Program-made: the position numbers and the translations under genes
Source: CBDEGU01 sp965238045
Lineage (GTDB): Bacteria > Acidobacteriota > Terriglobia > Bryobacterales > UBA6623
Length of the DNA stretch: 64,000 nt
Assembly: GCA_965238045.1 (NCBI GenBank)
Contig: CBDEGU010000012.1
Coordinates: 496,001-560,000, forward strand
Direction: 5' to 3'
In this document: piece by piece, positions 8,335-16,709 of the stretch
How positions within the stretch are numbered: the first letter of the stretch is position 1
Layout: the number at the start of each line of letters is the position of its first letter
The notes under the pieces: generated by a model
What the model saw: the letters and a program-made list of their open reading frames with translations, nothing else
Databases searched by the model: none
Told to the model about the DNA's origin: nothing

Positions 8335-9782
8335 GAGATTGTCCCGAATCTAGTTGAAGGTGGAAGGGCGGCGGTTCTCAAGCCCGGTTCTCTGAGAGAA
8401 TCGAGCAAACCTTTCACCACAAAGGAGAACCGCCGTGAAGAAACGATATCACATTCTGGATTCCGCGAAGCAACAGCCAGTCAGCCCCAACGACCTCACC
8501 CGCCTGCTCAGCCAAAACTCCCAACTCATGCTGCCCTTGGTTGAACTGGTCGAGCAGTGCCGCGGAGCCGTCGACGAGGTTATCGACGTCACCGGCCGCG
8601 CCGCCATTCAAGCCGTGCTGGAACTGTCGGCGCAGCAAGTTACCGGTGGAAAACTTTCCCAGCCCGGCAAGAAGCGCCGCGGCGATGTGGTCCGCTGGGG
8701 CCGCCAGCCCGGTCGCGTCAAGCTCAGCAACCGCAAACTGCGCGTCAGCAAACCCAGACTGCGCAAACGCTCCGGCGGCGAGGTCAAAGTGCCCGCTTAC
8801 GAAGCGATGCAGGACGACGAACGCCTCGGCGCGCGCATGCTCGACATTCTGATGAAGGGCGTCTCGACGCGCAACTATGCCGGGGTGATTGGCGCAATGG
8901 CCGGCACGGCCGGGGTGTCGAAATCCGCCGTCAGCCGGGAGGCAGTCGAGGCCGCCGAAAAGAGCATCGACGAAGTGCTCACGCGGCGCCTGGATGAGTT
9001 GGATCTGCTGGTGATCTACGTGGACGGTTTGATCTTCGCAGATCATGTAGTGCTTGCAGCGGTGGGCGTAGACCGTCAGGGCAACAAACATGTGCTGGGA
9101 TTGCAGCACGCCGCCACTGAGAGCACAGCCGCCGCCGAAGACTTGCTGAGGGGCATGGTCGAGCGGGGAGTATCGACGGAGAAAAACAGGCTCTTCGTGC
9201 TCGATGGATCGAAGGCCCTGCGGGCGGCGGTGCGGCGGGTCTTCGGCAAAGTTCCGGTGCAGCGCTGCCGTGCTCACAAGCTGCGCAATGTCGTCGAGCG
9301 GCTGCCTAAGGCCGAGCGCGATCAGGCCAAAGCGGCGATCCGGGCCGCCTGGCGGCTGGGAGCCCAAGATGGACAAGCGCGGCTGGAGAAGCTAGCCCAG
9401 TGGTACGAGGGTGACTGGCCCGAGGCGGCGGTGAGTTTGCGCGAAGGCATGGAGGAGTGTTTCACCATCAACCGCCTGGGTGCGCCGCCGTCGCTGCATC
9501 GCTGCCTGGCGACGACGAACATCGTCGAGTCTCCTAACGCCGGGGTGCGGCGGAGAACGCGGCGAGTGACCCGCTGGAAGGACGCGGCCATGGTGTGTCG
9601 CTGGGCCACGGCTGCATTCCTCGATACCGAGAAAAGCTTCCGCAAGATCATGGGTTACAAGGATCTGTGGATGCTCGACGCCATCCTCAATCCGGCCAAG
9701 GCCACAGCAGCAAAGGCTGCCTAGTACAATGCTCTTTTACGCCGCCGCCCTACAAACCCTCAACTACGATTGGGACACTCTC
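8335..9782 (+). mobile_element. IS256-family insertion sequence, copy A (1448 bp)
   Basis: The element is flanked by a perfect 8-bp target duplication GTTGTTGC (8327-8334 and 9783-9790). Its ends are imperfect inverted repeats beginning GAGATTGTCCCGAATC (left) and GAGAGTGTCCCAATCG (right, reverse complement). A second copy of equal length, in opposite orientation, lies at 58038-59485. The exact duplication and identical transposases point to recent movement. Copy A landed between the HTH gene and nfeD without an obvious gene break. Confidence 0.97.
8435..9724 (+). CDS. IS256-family (Mutator-type) transposase
   Basis: The 429-residue product has the Mutator/IS256 layout: an N-terminal region, then the DDE core with first Asp in LLVIYVDGLIFADHVV, second Asp near LFVLDGSKALRAAVRRVF, followed by VQRCRAHKLRNVVERLP (the C-x2-H signature) and the Glu in TNIVESPNAGVRRR. 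It is identical in the visible translation to the copy at 58096-59385. A ribosome binding site (AAAGGAG) precedes the ATG. The gene is intact and likely active. Confidence 0.97.
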   Translation: MKKRYHILDSAKQQPVSPNDLTRLLSQNSQLMLPLVELVEQCRGAVDEVIDVTGRAAIQAVLELSAQQVTGGKLSQPGKKRRGDVVRWGRQPGRVKLSNRKLRVSKPRLRKRSGGEVKVPAYEAMQDDERLGARMLDILMKGVSTRNYAGVIGAMAGTAGVSKSAVSREAVEAAEKSIDEVLTRRLDELDLLVIYVDGLIFADHVVLAAVGVDRQGNKHVLGLQHAATESTAAAEDLLRGMVERGVSTEKNRLFVLDGSKALRAAVRRVFGKVPVQRCRAHKLRNVVERLPKAERDQAKAAIRAAWRLGAQDGQARLEKLAQWYEGDWPEAAVSLREGMEECFTINRLGAPPSLHRCLATTNIVESPNAGVRRRTRRVTRWKDAAMVCRWATAAFLDTEKSFRKIMGYKDLWMLDAILNPAKATAAKAA

Positions 9783-9792
9783 GTTGTTGCTG

Positions 9793-9822
9793 TTGCGAGG
9801 GCTCTGGCGGGCAGTGTATGCT
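9793..9822 (+). promoter_or_regulatory. possible sigma-70-type promoter for nfeD
   Basis: TTGCGA and TATGCT are separated by 18 bp and lie about 50 bp before the nfeD start, immediately after the right target duplication of IS256 copy A. The -35-like box sits 3 bp from the insertion, so the IS may have separated it from upstream control sequences. This is pattern only; the match is moderate. Confidence 0.3.
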
Positions 9823-9869
9823 GATCGCGGGACACGGCTAGAAGTGGCCGGCCGTGCGAGTGAGCGCGC

Positions 9870-10406
9870 ATGGACACAGGGACATCGTCATGGTGGATGT
9901 GGATCGTCCTGGGACTGCTATTTCTGCTTGCCGAGGCTTTTCTTCCCGCCAAGTTCTACGTTCTGTTCTTCGGTTTCGGAGCGATCGCGGTCGGACTTCT
10001 GGCATTGGCGGGGCTTGCCGGACCGTTCTGGGTTCAAGAGTTGCTGTTTGTCTTTCTCTCGATCGGAGCGCTGGCCCTGCTGCGTACGAAACTTCTTGAG
10101 AAGGTTCGCGGAACGCCTGAAGAGGTGGACAATATGGTGGGCGAGATGGTCCTTTGCCTGAACTGGATCGCCCCGGGAGAAACCGGCAAGGTCGAGTTGC
10201 GGGGCAACGTCTGGACCGCGAAGAACTTCGGGACAATGGCGCTGGAGCAAGACAGAAGGTATCCGATTCTGGCCATCGACGGACTAACGATATGTTTGAA
10301 CGCGAACAGGAAGCCTGACCCCAAGAAACCGCCGGGCGGCCCGGAAATCGCGCAGAGCCACAGCGAAGACACCACACAGAGCAGCAGCGGAGAGGGAGTC
10401 CAATGA
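9870..10406 (+). CDS. nfeD: NfeD-family membrane protein
   Basis: The 178-residue product has three to four membrane helices (IVLGLLFLLAEAFLPAKFYV; FFGFGAIAVGLLALAGLAG; LLFVFLSIGALALLRTKLLE) and then a soluble OB-fold-like C-terminus (ETGKVELRGNVWTAKNF), the short NfeD arrangement. NfeD proteins work with SPFH/stomatin-type partners at the membrane. That partner gene starts at 10403 with an ATGA overlap but is broken, so this protein probably lacks its normal partner here. The start MDTGTSSWWMW is used; the C-terminal tail is polar and Ser/Pro rich. Confidence 0.85.
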   Translation: MDTGTSSWWMWIVLGLLFLLAEAFLPAKFYVLFFGFGAIAVGLLALAGLAGPFWVQELLFVFLSIGALALLRTKLLEKVRGTPEEVDNMVGEMVLCLNWIAPGETGKVELRGNVWTAKNFGTMALEQDRRYPILAIDGLTICLNANRKPDPKKPPGGPEIAQSHSEDTTQSSSGEGVQ

Positions 10407-10690
10407 TGGAATCCATGGGCGGTTTCGCCGTAACCGGTCTCTTGGTTGCCGTGGTCATCGTCATCATCGCGAAAACTGTTGTCCCGCCGCGGCGGAGCGC
10501 ATAGGTCGTGGAGTTCTTGGAAGCTGCGCTGGCGCCCCACGCGCGGGCCTGGATATTCTGACGCCGTTCATCGGCGTGATTCGCTATCGGCACAGGCTCG
10601 AGGAGCAGGCCGGCGATATTCCCGAGCAGGTCTGCCTCCCCCGATGACCACGTCCGGGTGGCGCTGGACGGCGTGTAGAATAAGGTTTTC
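10403..10690 (+). pseudogene. SPFH-domain (QmcA/stomatin-like) gene remnant
   Basis: ATG at 10403 overlaps the nfeD stop. The frame gives MMESMGGFAVTGLLVAVVIV and KTVVPPRRSA, then TAG (10502-10504) where Tyr is expected, followed by VVEFL. After a frame change the SPFH signature GLDILTPFIGVIRYRHRLEE continues from 10546 to PEQVC. A second frame change leads to DDHVRVALDGV and a TAG at 10676. So the remnant carries two stops and two frameshifts within 280 bp, and the rest of the gene (normally about 250-300 residues) is missing before the amidohydrolase at 10704. The nfeD-SPFH pairing is well known, which supports the identification. Confidence 0.8.
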
Positions 10691-10703
10691 TTGAGGTTTT
10701 CCT

Positions 10704-11915
10704 ATGAATCGCCGACAATTCATTCAATCCTTGGGGGCCGTCGCCGTCCCGGCGCTGGCGTCCCCCGCATTGGCATCTCCGCCGCCGGTCGCCCTCTACG
10801 ATATTCTCGTCAAGAATGGGGAAGTGCGCGATCCAGGCCGCGGAATCCGAAAAAAAGCCGATGTCGCGGTGAAGGACGGAAAGATCGTCGCCATCGAGCC
10901 AAACATCGCCGCCGAACGCGCCCTCGACGTTGTGGACGCCGGCGGCAAATGGGTCGTTCCCGGCTTGATCGATCTGCATACGCACATCCACTACGGGCTA
11001 GGCATCGGCATCAAGGCCGATCCGCTCGCGGCGCGTTCGGGAACCACGACTTGGGTCGACGCGGGCACATTCGCCTACAACGAGACACGAGGATTCCGCG
11101 AGTTCATCGTCGAACCTGCTCAGGCGAGAATCTACGGCTTCATCCACTTGTATCCGAACAATCGCAATCCGGCGGCCGACGCGGTGCGTCATGTTCGCCG
11201 CGCGATGCATCCGACCGGCAAGGCCGCCGTGGCCAATCGCGACATTATCCTTGGGGTGAAGTTCCAAGTCGGCGCGAACATGAATGGGCGCTACAGCCTG
11301 GACTTTCTCAAAATCGCCCGTGAGTTGTGTGACACCTACAAGCTGCCACTCATGGCGCATATCAGTTTCTCGCCCCCTTCGACCGATCAGGTGATGGAGG
11401 TGATGCGGCCTGGCGATATCGTCACGCACTGCTACAACACACATGGCATCGGAATTCTGGACGAAAGCGGAAAGATCAAATCCAGTGTCACCGGCGCACG
11501 GCAGCGGGGCGTTCTCTTTGATATTGGGCATGGTGCGGGCAGCTTCAATTTCGGCATCGCGCGCAAGGCACTGGACCAGGGTTTCTTGCCCGACTCGATT
11601 TCCACCGACGTATACACGCTCAACATTAACGGTCCGGTCTACGACATGCCGACCACGATGTCGAAGATGCTGGCGCTGGGAATGAGCCTCGACGACGTCC
11701 TGCTGCGCTCGACCGCGAACCCGGCGAAAGTCGTAAACCGGCTGGCCGGCGCCGGCGGGCTGAGCGTGGGCGGCCCGGCCGATATCGCGGTCCTTGCAAT
11801 GCATCAAGGCAGCTTTCAGCTCGTGGACTCTCAGAAAAATATGGTTCCGGTGAAAGAGAAACTGGTGAGCCTCCTGACCATTTGCCGCGGCAAGCGCCTC
11901 GTCGCCTCGTTGTGA
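10704..11915 (+). CDS. exported amidohydrolase / deacetylase-like metal-dependent hydrolase
   Basis: The 403-residue product starts MNRRQFIQSLGAVAVPALAS, a Tat-type signal. It then has the amidohydrolase pattern: a small beta domain (YDILVKNGEVRDPGRGI), metal-binding H-x-H in PGLIDLHTHIHYG, SGTTTWVDAGTF, an active-site-like HISFSPPSTDQ, and FDIGHGAGSFNFGIARKAL near the C-terminus. It resembles the dihydroorotase/deacetylase branch of the superfamily. It is paralogous to the gene at 24884, sharing the DxGHGxGSF and GFxPDSISTDxx blocks. The substrate is unknown; neighbours give no clear hint. Confidence 0.85.
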   Translation: MNRRQFIQSLGAVAVPALASPALASPPPVALYDILVKNGEVRDPGRGIRKKADVAVKDGKIVAIEPNIAAERALDVVDAGGKWVVPGLIDLHTHIHYGLGIGIKADPLAARSGTTTWVDAGTFAYNETRGFREFIVEPAQARIYGFIHLYPNNRNPAADAVRHVRRAMHPTGKAAVANRDIILGVKFQVGANMNGRYSLDFLKIARELCDTYKLPLMAHISFSPPSTDQVMEVMRPGDIVTHCYNTHGIGILDESGKIKSSVTGARQRGVLFDIGHGAGSFNFGIARKALDQGFLPDSISTDVYTLNINGPVYDMPTTMSKMLALGMSLDDVLLRSTANPAKVVNRLAGAGGLSVGGPADIAVLAMHQGSFQLVDSQKNMVPVKEKLVSLLTICRGKRLVASL

Positions 11916-11945
11916 TCCCGCTGGGGTGAAAGCTAGAGTGAAAGC

Positions 11946-12689
11946 ATGAGAAGCGATGGCCGCGAGCCAAATCAGCAGCGTTCGGTGAAGATCACGCCGG
12001 ACTATCTACAGACGGCCGAGGGGTCGGTACTCATCGAAGTGGGCCACACGAAAGTCATCTGCACGGCATCGCTTGAAGACAGTGTGCCGAGGTTTATGCG
12101 AGGCAGCGGCAGAGGCTGGGTCACGGCGGAATATTCCATGCTCCCGCGGGCGACCTCCACGCGCACATCGCGGGAAGTCACCCGCGGACATCCGGGCGGA
12201 CGCACGCAGGAGATCCAGCGCCTCATCGGCCGCTGCCTGCGCGGCGCCACCGATCTGAAGCAGCTCGGCGAACGCACGATGATCGTCGATTGCGACGTGA
12301 TTCAGGCCGACGGCGGCACCCGCACCGCGTCGATCACCGGAGGCTGGGTCGCGCTCGCGCTGGCCTTTCGCCAGATGGTCGAATACAAGGCGCTCGACAC
12401 GATACCGATGAGCCACTATCTGGCCGCCACCAGCGTCGGAATGGTCGATCAGACGCCACTGCTCGATCTCTGTTACGAAGAAGACTCACGGGCGGAAGTG
12501 GACATGAATGTCGTGATGACTTCCGCGGGCGAATTCGTCGAAGTGCAGGCGACGGCCGAGCGGCGAAATTTTAGCGGCGAGCAGTTGCGGCAGCTCTTGA
12601 CGCTCGCCGAAAAGGGGATTCGCGAGCTCAACGAATTGCAGAGAGAAATTGTCGCATTGGCAGTTCCGCATAGGAAGGTTGCGTTGTGA
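11946..12689 (+). CDS. rph: ribonuclease PH
   Basis: The 247-residue product starts MRSDGREPNQQRSVKITPDY and holds RNase PH signatures: GSVLIEVGHTKVICTASLED, GSGRGWVTAEYSMLPRAT, the phosphate/RNA-binding GGRTQEIQRLIGRCLR and VDCDVIQADGGTRTASITGG. RNase PH trims tRNA 3' ends with phosphate as nucleophile and acts as a hexamer in the cytoplasm. Length matches the family. The stop overlaps the GTG start of the next gene (GTGA), suggesting coupled translation. No truncation seen. Confidence 0.97.
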   Translation: MRSDGREPNQQRSVKITPDYLQTAEGSVLIEVGHTKVICTASLEDSVPRFMRGSGRGWVTAEYSMLPRATSTRTSREVTRGHPGGRTQEIQRLIGRCLRGATDLKQLGERTMIVDCDVIQADGGTRTASITGGWVALALAFRQMVEYKALDTIPMSHYLAATSVGMVDQTPLLDLCYEEDSRAEVDMNVVMTSAGEFVEVQATAERRNFSGEQLRQLLTLAEKGIRELNELQREIVALAVPHRKVAL

Positions 12690-13543
12690 AGATTGGCTTC
12701 GTTGGTCTTGGAATTATGGGCGCCCCGATGGCACGGAATCTGCTCGGGGCGGGTTATGAGCTGTCGGTGTTTAACCGCACGGCGGAGAAATGTGATGCGC
12801 TGGTTGCCGCTGGGGCGGAGCGGTGCGGCTCGGCGGCGGAGGTCGGCGAGCGGTCCGGCGTGGTGGTGACGATTGTCTCGGATACGCCGGATGTCGAGGC
12901 GGTGCTCTTCGGCGGGAATGGCCTCGCCGGGGGACTCAAGCCCGGCAGCGTGGTGATCGACATGAGCACGATTTCACCGGCGGCCACGGTGGACTTGGCG
13001 CGGCGGCTCGGCGAGCAGTCGGTGGAGATGCTCGACGCCCCGGTCAGCGGCGGGGAATCGGGAGCGATCGAGGGAACGCTTTCGATCATGGCGGGCGGCA
13101 AACGGGAGGTCTTCGATCGCTGTCTTGCGCTGTTCGAAGCCATGGGGAAGAACATTGTCTACACCGGGCCGAATGGAAACGGGCAGAAGACGAAACTGGT
13201 CAACCAGATCGTCGGGTCGATCACCTTGGTGGCCATGGCCGAAGGTCTGCGTGTGGCGGAAAAGGCCGGACTGCCCATGGAAGAGACGCTCAAGGCGGTG
13301 AGCGCCGGAGCGGCCGGTTCGTGGATGCTCTCGCACCTTGGCCCGAAAGTGTTGGCGGGTAATTTCGATCCGGGGTTTTCGATTCGCCTCCATCAAAAAG
13401 ATTTGCGGCTGGCGGCCGAGTTTGTGAAAGACCTGAAGGTGCGCGCGCCGGGGACGCAGCTTTCGTATGAGCTGTTTACCGAAGCGCTCGACAAGGGCAT
13501 GGGCGAGCTGGGGAATCAGGGGTTGTATAAGGTCTGGGATTGA
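12686..13543 (+). CDS. NAD(P)-dependent beta-hydroxyacid dehydrogenase (GarR/MmsB family)
   Basis: The 285-residue product starts MKIGFVGLGIMGAPMARNLL, the Rossmann GxGxxG with the family signature. Further blocks are VVIDMSTISPAATVDLARRL, the substrate-binding DAPVSGGESGAIEGTLSIM and the catalytic Lys in GNGQKTKLVNQIVGSITL. This is the 3-hydroxyisobutyrate / tartronate-semialdehyde reductase family; the exact substrate (also glyoxylate or succinic semialdehyde reductases) cannot be told by eye. The GTG start overlaps the rph stop by four bases. Confidence 0.9.
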   Translation: MKIGFVGLGIMGAPMARNLLGAGYELSVFNRTAEKCDALVAAGAERCGSAAEVGERSGVVVTIVSDTPDVEAVLFGGNGLAGGLKPGSVVIDMSTISPAATVDLARRLGEQSVEMLDAPVSGGESGAIEGTLSIMAGGKREVFDRCLALFEAMGKNIVYTGPNGNGQKTKLVNQIVGSITLVAMAEGLRVAEKAGLPMEETLKAVSAGAAGSWMLSHLGPKVLAGNFDPGFSIRLHQKDLRLAAEFVKDLKVRAPGTQLSYELFTEALDKGMGELGNQGLYKVWD

Positions 13544-13618
13544 GGACCGCGGGAGGGCCGGCGAGCGCGGGGGGAATCGCGCCGCGGCGGCCAGGGCGTG
13601 GATTATGAAGTTTGGATC

Positions 13619-16600
13619 ATGAGCATGTGCGGGGAAATGCCGGTGTGGCCGGTGAGACTGGCCGCGGTCTCTCTGCTGCTCATCGTTGCGGGGTGCGGCG
13701 GCGAGAAGCCGCCCTATGGTCCCGAGGAGGCGATGGGCACGTTCGAGGTGGAGGAGGGTTTTCGCGTCGAGCTGTTTGCCTCCGAGCCGCATATCGCCGA
13801 TCCGGTGGCGATGGAGTTCGACGAATTTGGACGGATCTACGTTGTCGAAAACCCAGGGTATCCGCTGGACGTCGATAGCGCCAACGGGAAGGTCAAGCTT
13901 CTCGAGGATACCGGCGGCGACGGACGCATCGATCGCTCAACGGTATTCGCCGAAAATCTCACCATGCCCACCGGGGTCATGGCGTGGAAGAAAGGTATCC
14001 TCGTCACGGATGCTCCGAATGTTTTGTATTTCGAGGATACCGACGGCGACGGGCGGGCCGACCGCCGCGAAGTCGTTCTGACGGGCTTCGCTTCGACGAA
14101 TCCGCAGCATACGGTCAGCAGTCCTCTCTACGGTCTGGACAACTGGATTTATCTCTCGCACGAGGGCGCGGTGCGGGCGGTGGTGTTCGATGAAAAGTTC
14201 GGCGATCCTGGCGGTGAGATTCATTACCCCGCGCGGCCCGATGGCCCGCGGCTGCCGATGGAACGGCGTTCGCTGCGGTTCCGGCCGGATGGTTTTGAGC
14301 TGGAGTTGCTTGCCGGGCCCTCGCAGTTCGGCCAGACCTTTAATGCTTGGGGAGATCTCTTTACGCACAATAACTCCGACCACGTGCGGCACGAAGTTCT
14401 GGCGGCGCGGTATCTCGAGCGTAATCCGGCCTTGCGGATCGCGCGGCCCTGGCACGACATGTCCGACCACGGCAATGCCTCCGAAGTGTATCCGGTAACA
14501 ATGCGGCCGCGATATGAGATTCTCTCCGGCGTGGGGCGCATCACGTCGGCGAGCGGATTGACGCTGTATGCGGGCGGCAAGTTCCCGGCCGGTTACGAGA
14601 ACGTCTCTTTCGTTGGAGAACCGACTCACAACCTGGTTCATACGGACCGATGGTTCGAGGCGGGCACGACGTTTCGGGCGAGCCGGCTGGCCGCGGGGCG
14701 AGAATTTCTGGCCTCGACCGATAGCTGGTTTCGTCCGGTCAATTTCCAAGTGGGTTCCGATGGGGCGCTCTACATGGTGGACTACTATCGGCGCGTGATC
14801 GAGCATCCGGAGTGGACCTCGGCCGATACCTATGCGTCGGAAGATTTTCTCTATCAGGGCCGGGGCATGGGGCGAATCTACCGCATTGTCCCAGACGGCT
14901 TTACGGATAGCTTGAGGGGGAGCGTGGCGGAAGGGGGCTTGCTGGGGGAGGCCTCGGGCGAGGAGCTAGTGGCCGCGCTGGGCAGCGATAATCGTTGGCG
15001 GCGGCGTACGGCCCAGCGGTTGCTGGCCGGCCAGGGGACGGAAGCGCCGGTTGCGCTGCTGGAGAAGGCCGCCGGCGGTGAGTCAGCGCCCGCTCGCCTG
15101 CATGCGCTCTGGACACTGCGAGGCCTCGACCGGCTTGACGATGCGTTGATCTTCCAGAGCCTGGGCGATCCCGAGGCTGGGGTCCGCCGCAACGCGCTGA
15201 TCCTGGCGGAACCACGCCTGGCGGACCACCCCGAGTGGATCGAAGAACTCTTGTCGATGGCCGGCGAAACTGACCCCAAAGTGCGGTTCCAGCTTCTCTG
15301 CACGCTGGGCGAGGCGAGGTCCCCGAAGGCGGTTGCGCTGCGAGATAAGTTCTTGTTCTCAGACATCGAGGACCGCTGGATGCAGCTGGCCGCGCTGAGC
15401 TGGCGATTTCGGCCCGGCGAGGCGGCGGCGCTGTTCCGCAAGGCGGCCGGCAGGCGCGGTCTAACGAAGCCGGGCGGCAACACGGAAGCCCGAGCGGTCT
15501 TTTTTGAGCGGCTGGCATCGATTCTGGCGGCTTCGGGAACGCCGCGGGACGCGGCGGCCGTCTTGAGCGCGGTGTCGCGTTCGAGGCGGACCGAAGACGC
15601 CTGGTGGCGGCGGGCGTCGCTGGAAGGTCTGGCGGCGGGACTTACCGGCCGCGGGAACTCAATCACGCCGGCCGGGCGGCGCAGCTTGCTGGTGTTGTTT
15701 GCAACGAGCGAGGCGGATGTGCGGCGCGCGGCGCTGGGAGTTCTCGTGGTGGCTGGTCTGGACGGCGGCGACAGCACCGTCGCCGAGGCGGTTCGGCGGG
15801 CCGCGGCGATTGCCGCGGACGACGGCGCCGAAGCCGAAGCCCGGGCGGACGCCATCGCCCTGCTGGGGCTCGCCGGTCCGAAACCGCACCGAGTGCTGCT
15901 CAAGTCGCTCATTCACCCCGGCCAGCCCCAACCCGTGCAGCGGGAGGCGGTGAAGGCCTACGGCGCGATCCCTGGAACCGAGATGGCCTCGTTCCTGCTA
16001 GAGAACTGGCGCACCATGGCCGGCCCGGTGCGCTACGAGGCGGCCGAGGCCCTGTACCGCAGCGAGGCGAGAATTCTTCGTGTTGTCGAGGCGATGGAGA
16101 ACGGCGAAATCGAGCCTTGGATGCTTTCGTCCAAACACCGGCACCGGCTCATCATGCACAAGGACGCGGGGTTGCGCGCGAGAGCGCGGCGGCTTCTGAC
16201 CGAGCCCGACGCGGAGCGGCAGGCGGTTATTGAGCAATATGAGGCGGCTCTCGAACTCGATGCCGACGCGGCCCGAGGCAAAGAGATTTTCCTGCGGGTA
16301 TGCGAGAAGTGCCATTTGCTCAGCGGCAAGGGCGGCTACGTTGGCCCAGATCTGGCGACGGTCTCGGGGCGGCCTCCGACTGTGCTGCTGGCCGACATCC
16401 TGATGCCGAACCGGTCGATCGCTCAAACCTACGAGTCGTACGTCGTGGACACGAAAAACGGCGAGAGCTTCGATGGGGTGATCGGCGAGCAAGGGCCGGC
16501 GTTTCTCATTCTCCGGCGGGAAGAGGAAGAGGACGTCATTCAGCGAAAGGATATCGAATCGATGTATGCGACGAGCCTGTCGGCGATGCCCTCGAACCTG

Positions 16601-16684
16601 GAAAAGGAAGTGAGCGTCGCGGAGATGGCCGATCTGCTGCGATATCTAAAATTAGCCAGGGACGAGGAGGCGCCCGCCCAGTAG
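13619..16684 (+). CDS. PVC-type haem-binding lipoprotein: propeller, HEAT repeats, cytochrome c
   Basis: The product is about 1021 residues. It begins with a lipoprotein signal (LLLIVAGC, Cys at the cleavage site). Residues about 35-430 form a membrane-bound-dehydrogenase/NHL-like propeller (FRVELFASEPHIADPVAMEF, EFGRIYVVENPGYPLDV, VGSDGALYMVDYYRRVIEHP). The middle (about 450-880) consists of HEAT-like repeats rich in Ala, Arg and Leu. The C-terminus is a cytochrome c domain with CEKCH and MPNRSI. Such proteins are abundant in Planctomycetes, Verrucomicrobia and Solibacter relatives and are thought to oxidise sugars or polymers in the periplasm. ATG 13619 is chosen because the earlier in-frame start adds only seven residues with no signal value. 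Confidence 0.9.
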   Translation: MSMCGEMPVWPVRLAAVSLLLIVAGCGGEKPPYGPEEAMGTFEVEEGFRVELFASEPHIADPVAMEFDEFGRIYVVENPGYPLDVDSANGKVKLLEDTGGDGRIDRSTVFAENLTMPTGVMAWKKGILVTDAPNVLYFEDTDGDGRADRREVVLTGFASTNPQHTVSSPLYGLDNWIYLSHEGAVRAVVFDEKFGDPGGEIHYPARPDGPRLPMERRSLRFRPDGFELELLAGPSQFGQTFNAWGDLFTHNNSDHVRHEVLAARYLERNPALRIARPWHDMSDHGNASEVYPVTMRPRYEILSGVGRITSASGLTLYAGGKFPAGYENVSFVGEPTHNLVHTDRWFEAGTTFRASRLAAGREFLASTDSWFRPVNFQVGSDGALYMVDYYRRVIEHPEWTSADTYASEDFLYQGRGMGRIYRIVPDGFTDSLRGSVAEGGLLGEASGEELVAALGSDNRWRRRTAQRLLAGQGTEAPVALLEKAAGGESAPARLHALWTLRGLDRLDDALIFQSLGDPEAGVRRNALILAEPRLADHPEWIEELLSMAGETDPKVRFQLLCTLGEARSPKAVALRDKFLFSDIEDRWMQLAALSWRFRPGEAAALFRKAAGRRGLTKPGGNTEARAVFFERLASILAASGTPRDAAAVLSAVSRSRRTEDAWWRRASLEGLAAGLTGRGNSITPAGRRSLLVLFATSEADVRRAALGVLVVAGLDGGDSTVAEAVRRAAAIAADDGAEAEARADAIALLGLAGPKPHRVLLKSLIHPGQPQPVQREAVKAYGAIPGTEMASFLLENWRTMAGPVRYEAAEALYRSEARILRVVEAMENGEIEPWMLSSKHRHRLIMHKDAGLRARARRLLTEPDAERQAVIEQYEAALELDADAARGKEIFLRVCEKCHLLSGKGGYVGPDLATVSGRPPTVLLADILMPNRSIAQTYESYVVDTKNGESFDGVIGEQGPAFLILRREEEEDVIQRKDIESMYATSLSAMPSNLEKEVSVAEMADLLRYLKLARDEEAPAQ

Positions 16685-16709
16685 ATCTTCGGGGCGGTCT
16701 CTGACGGGC

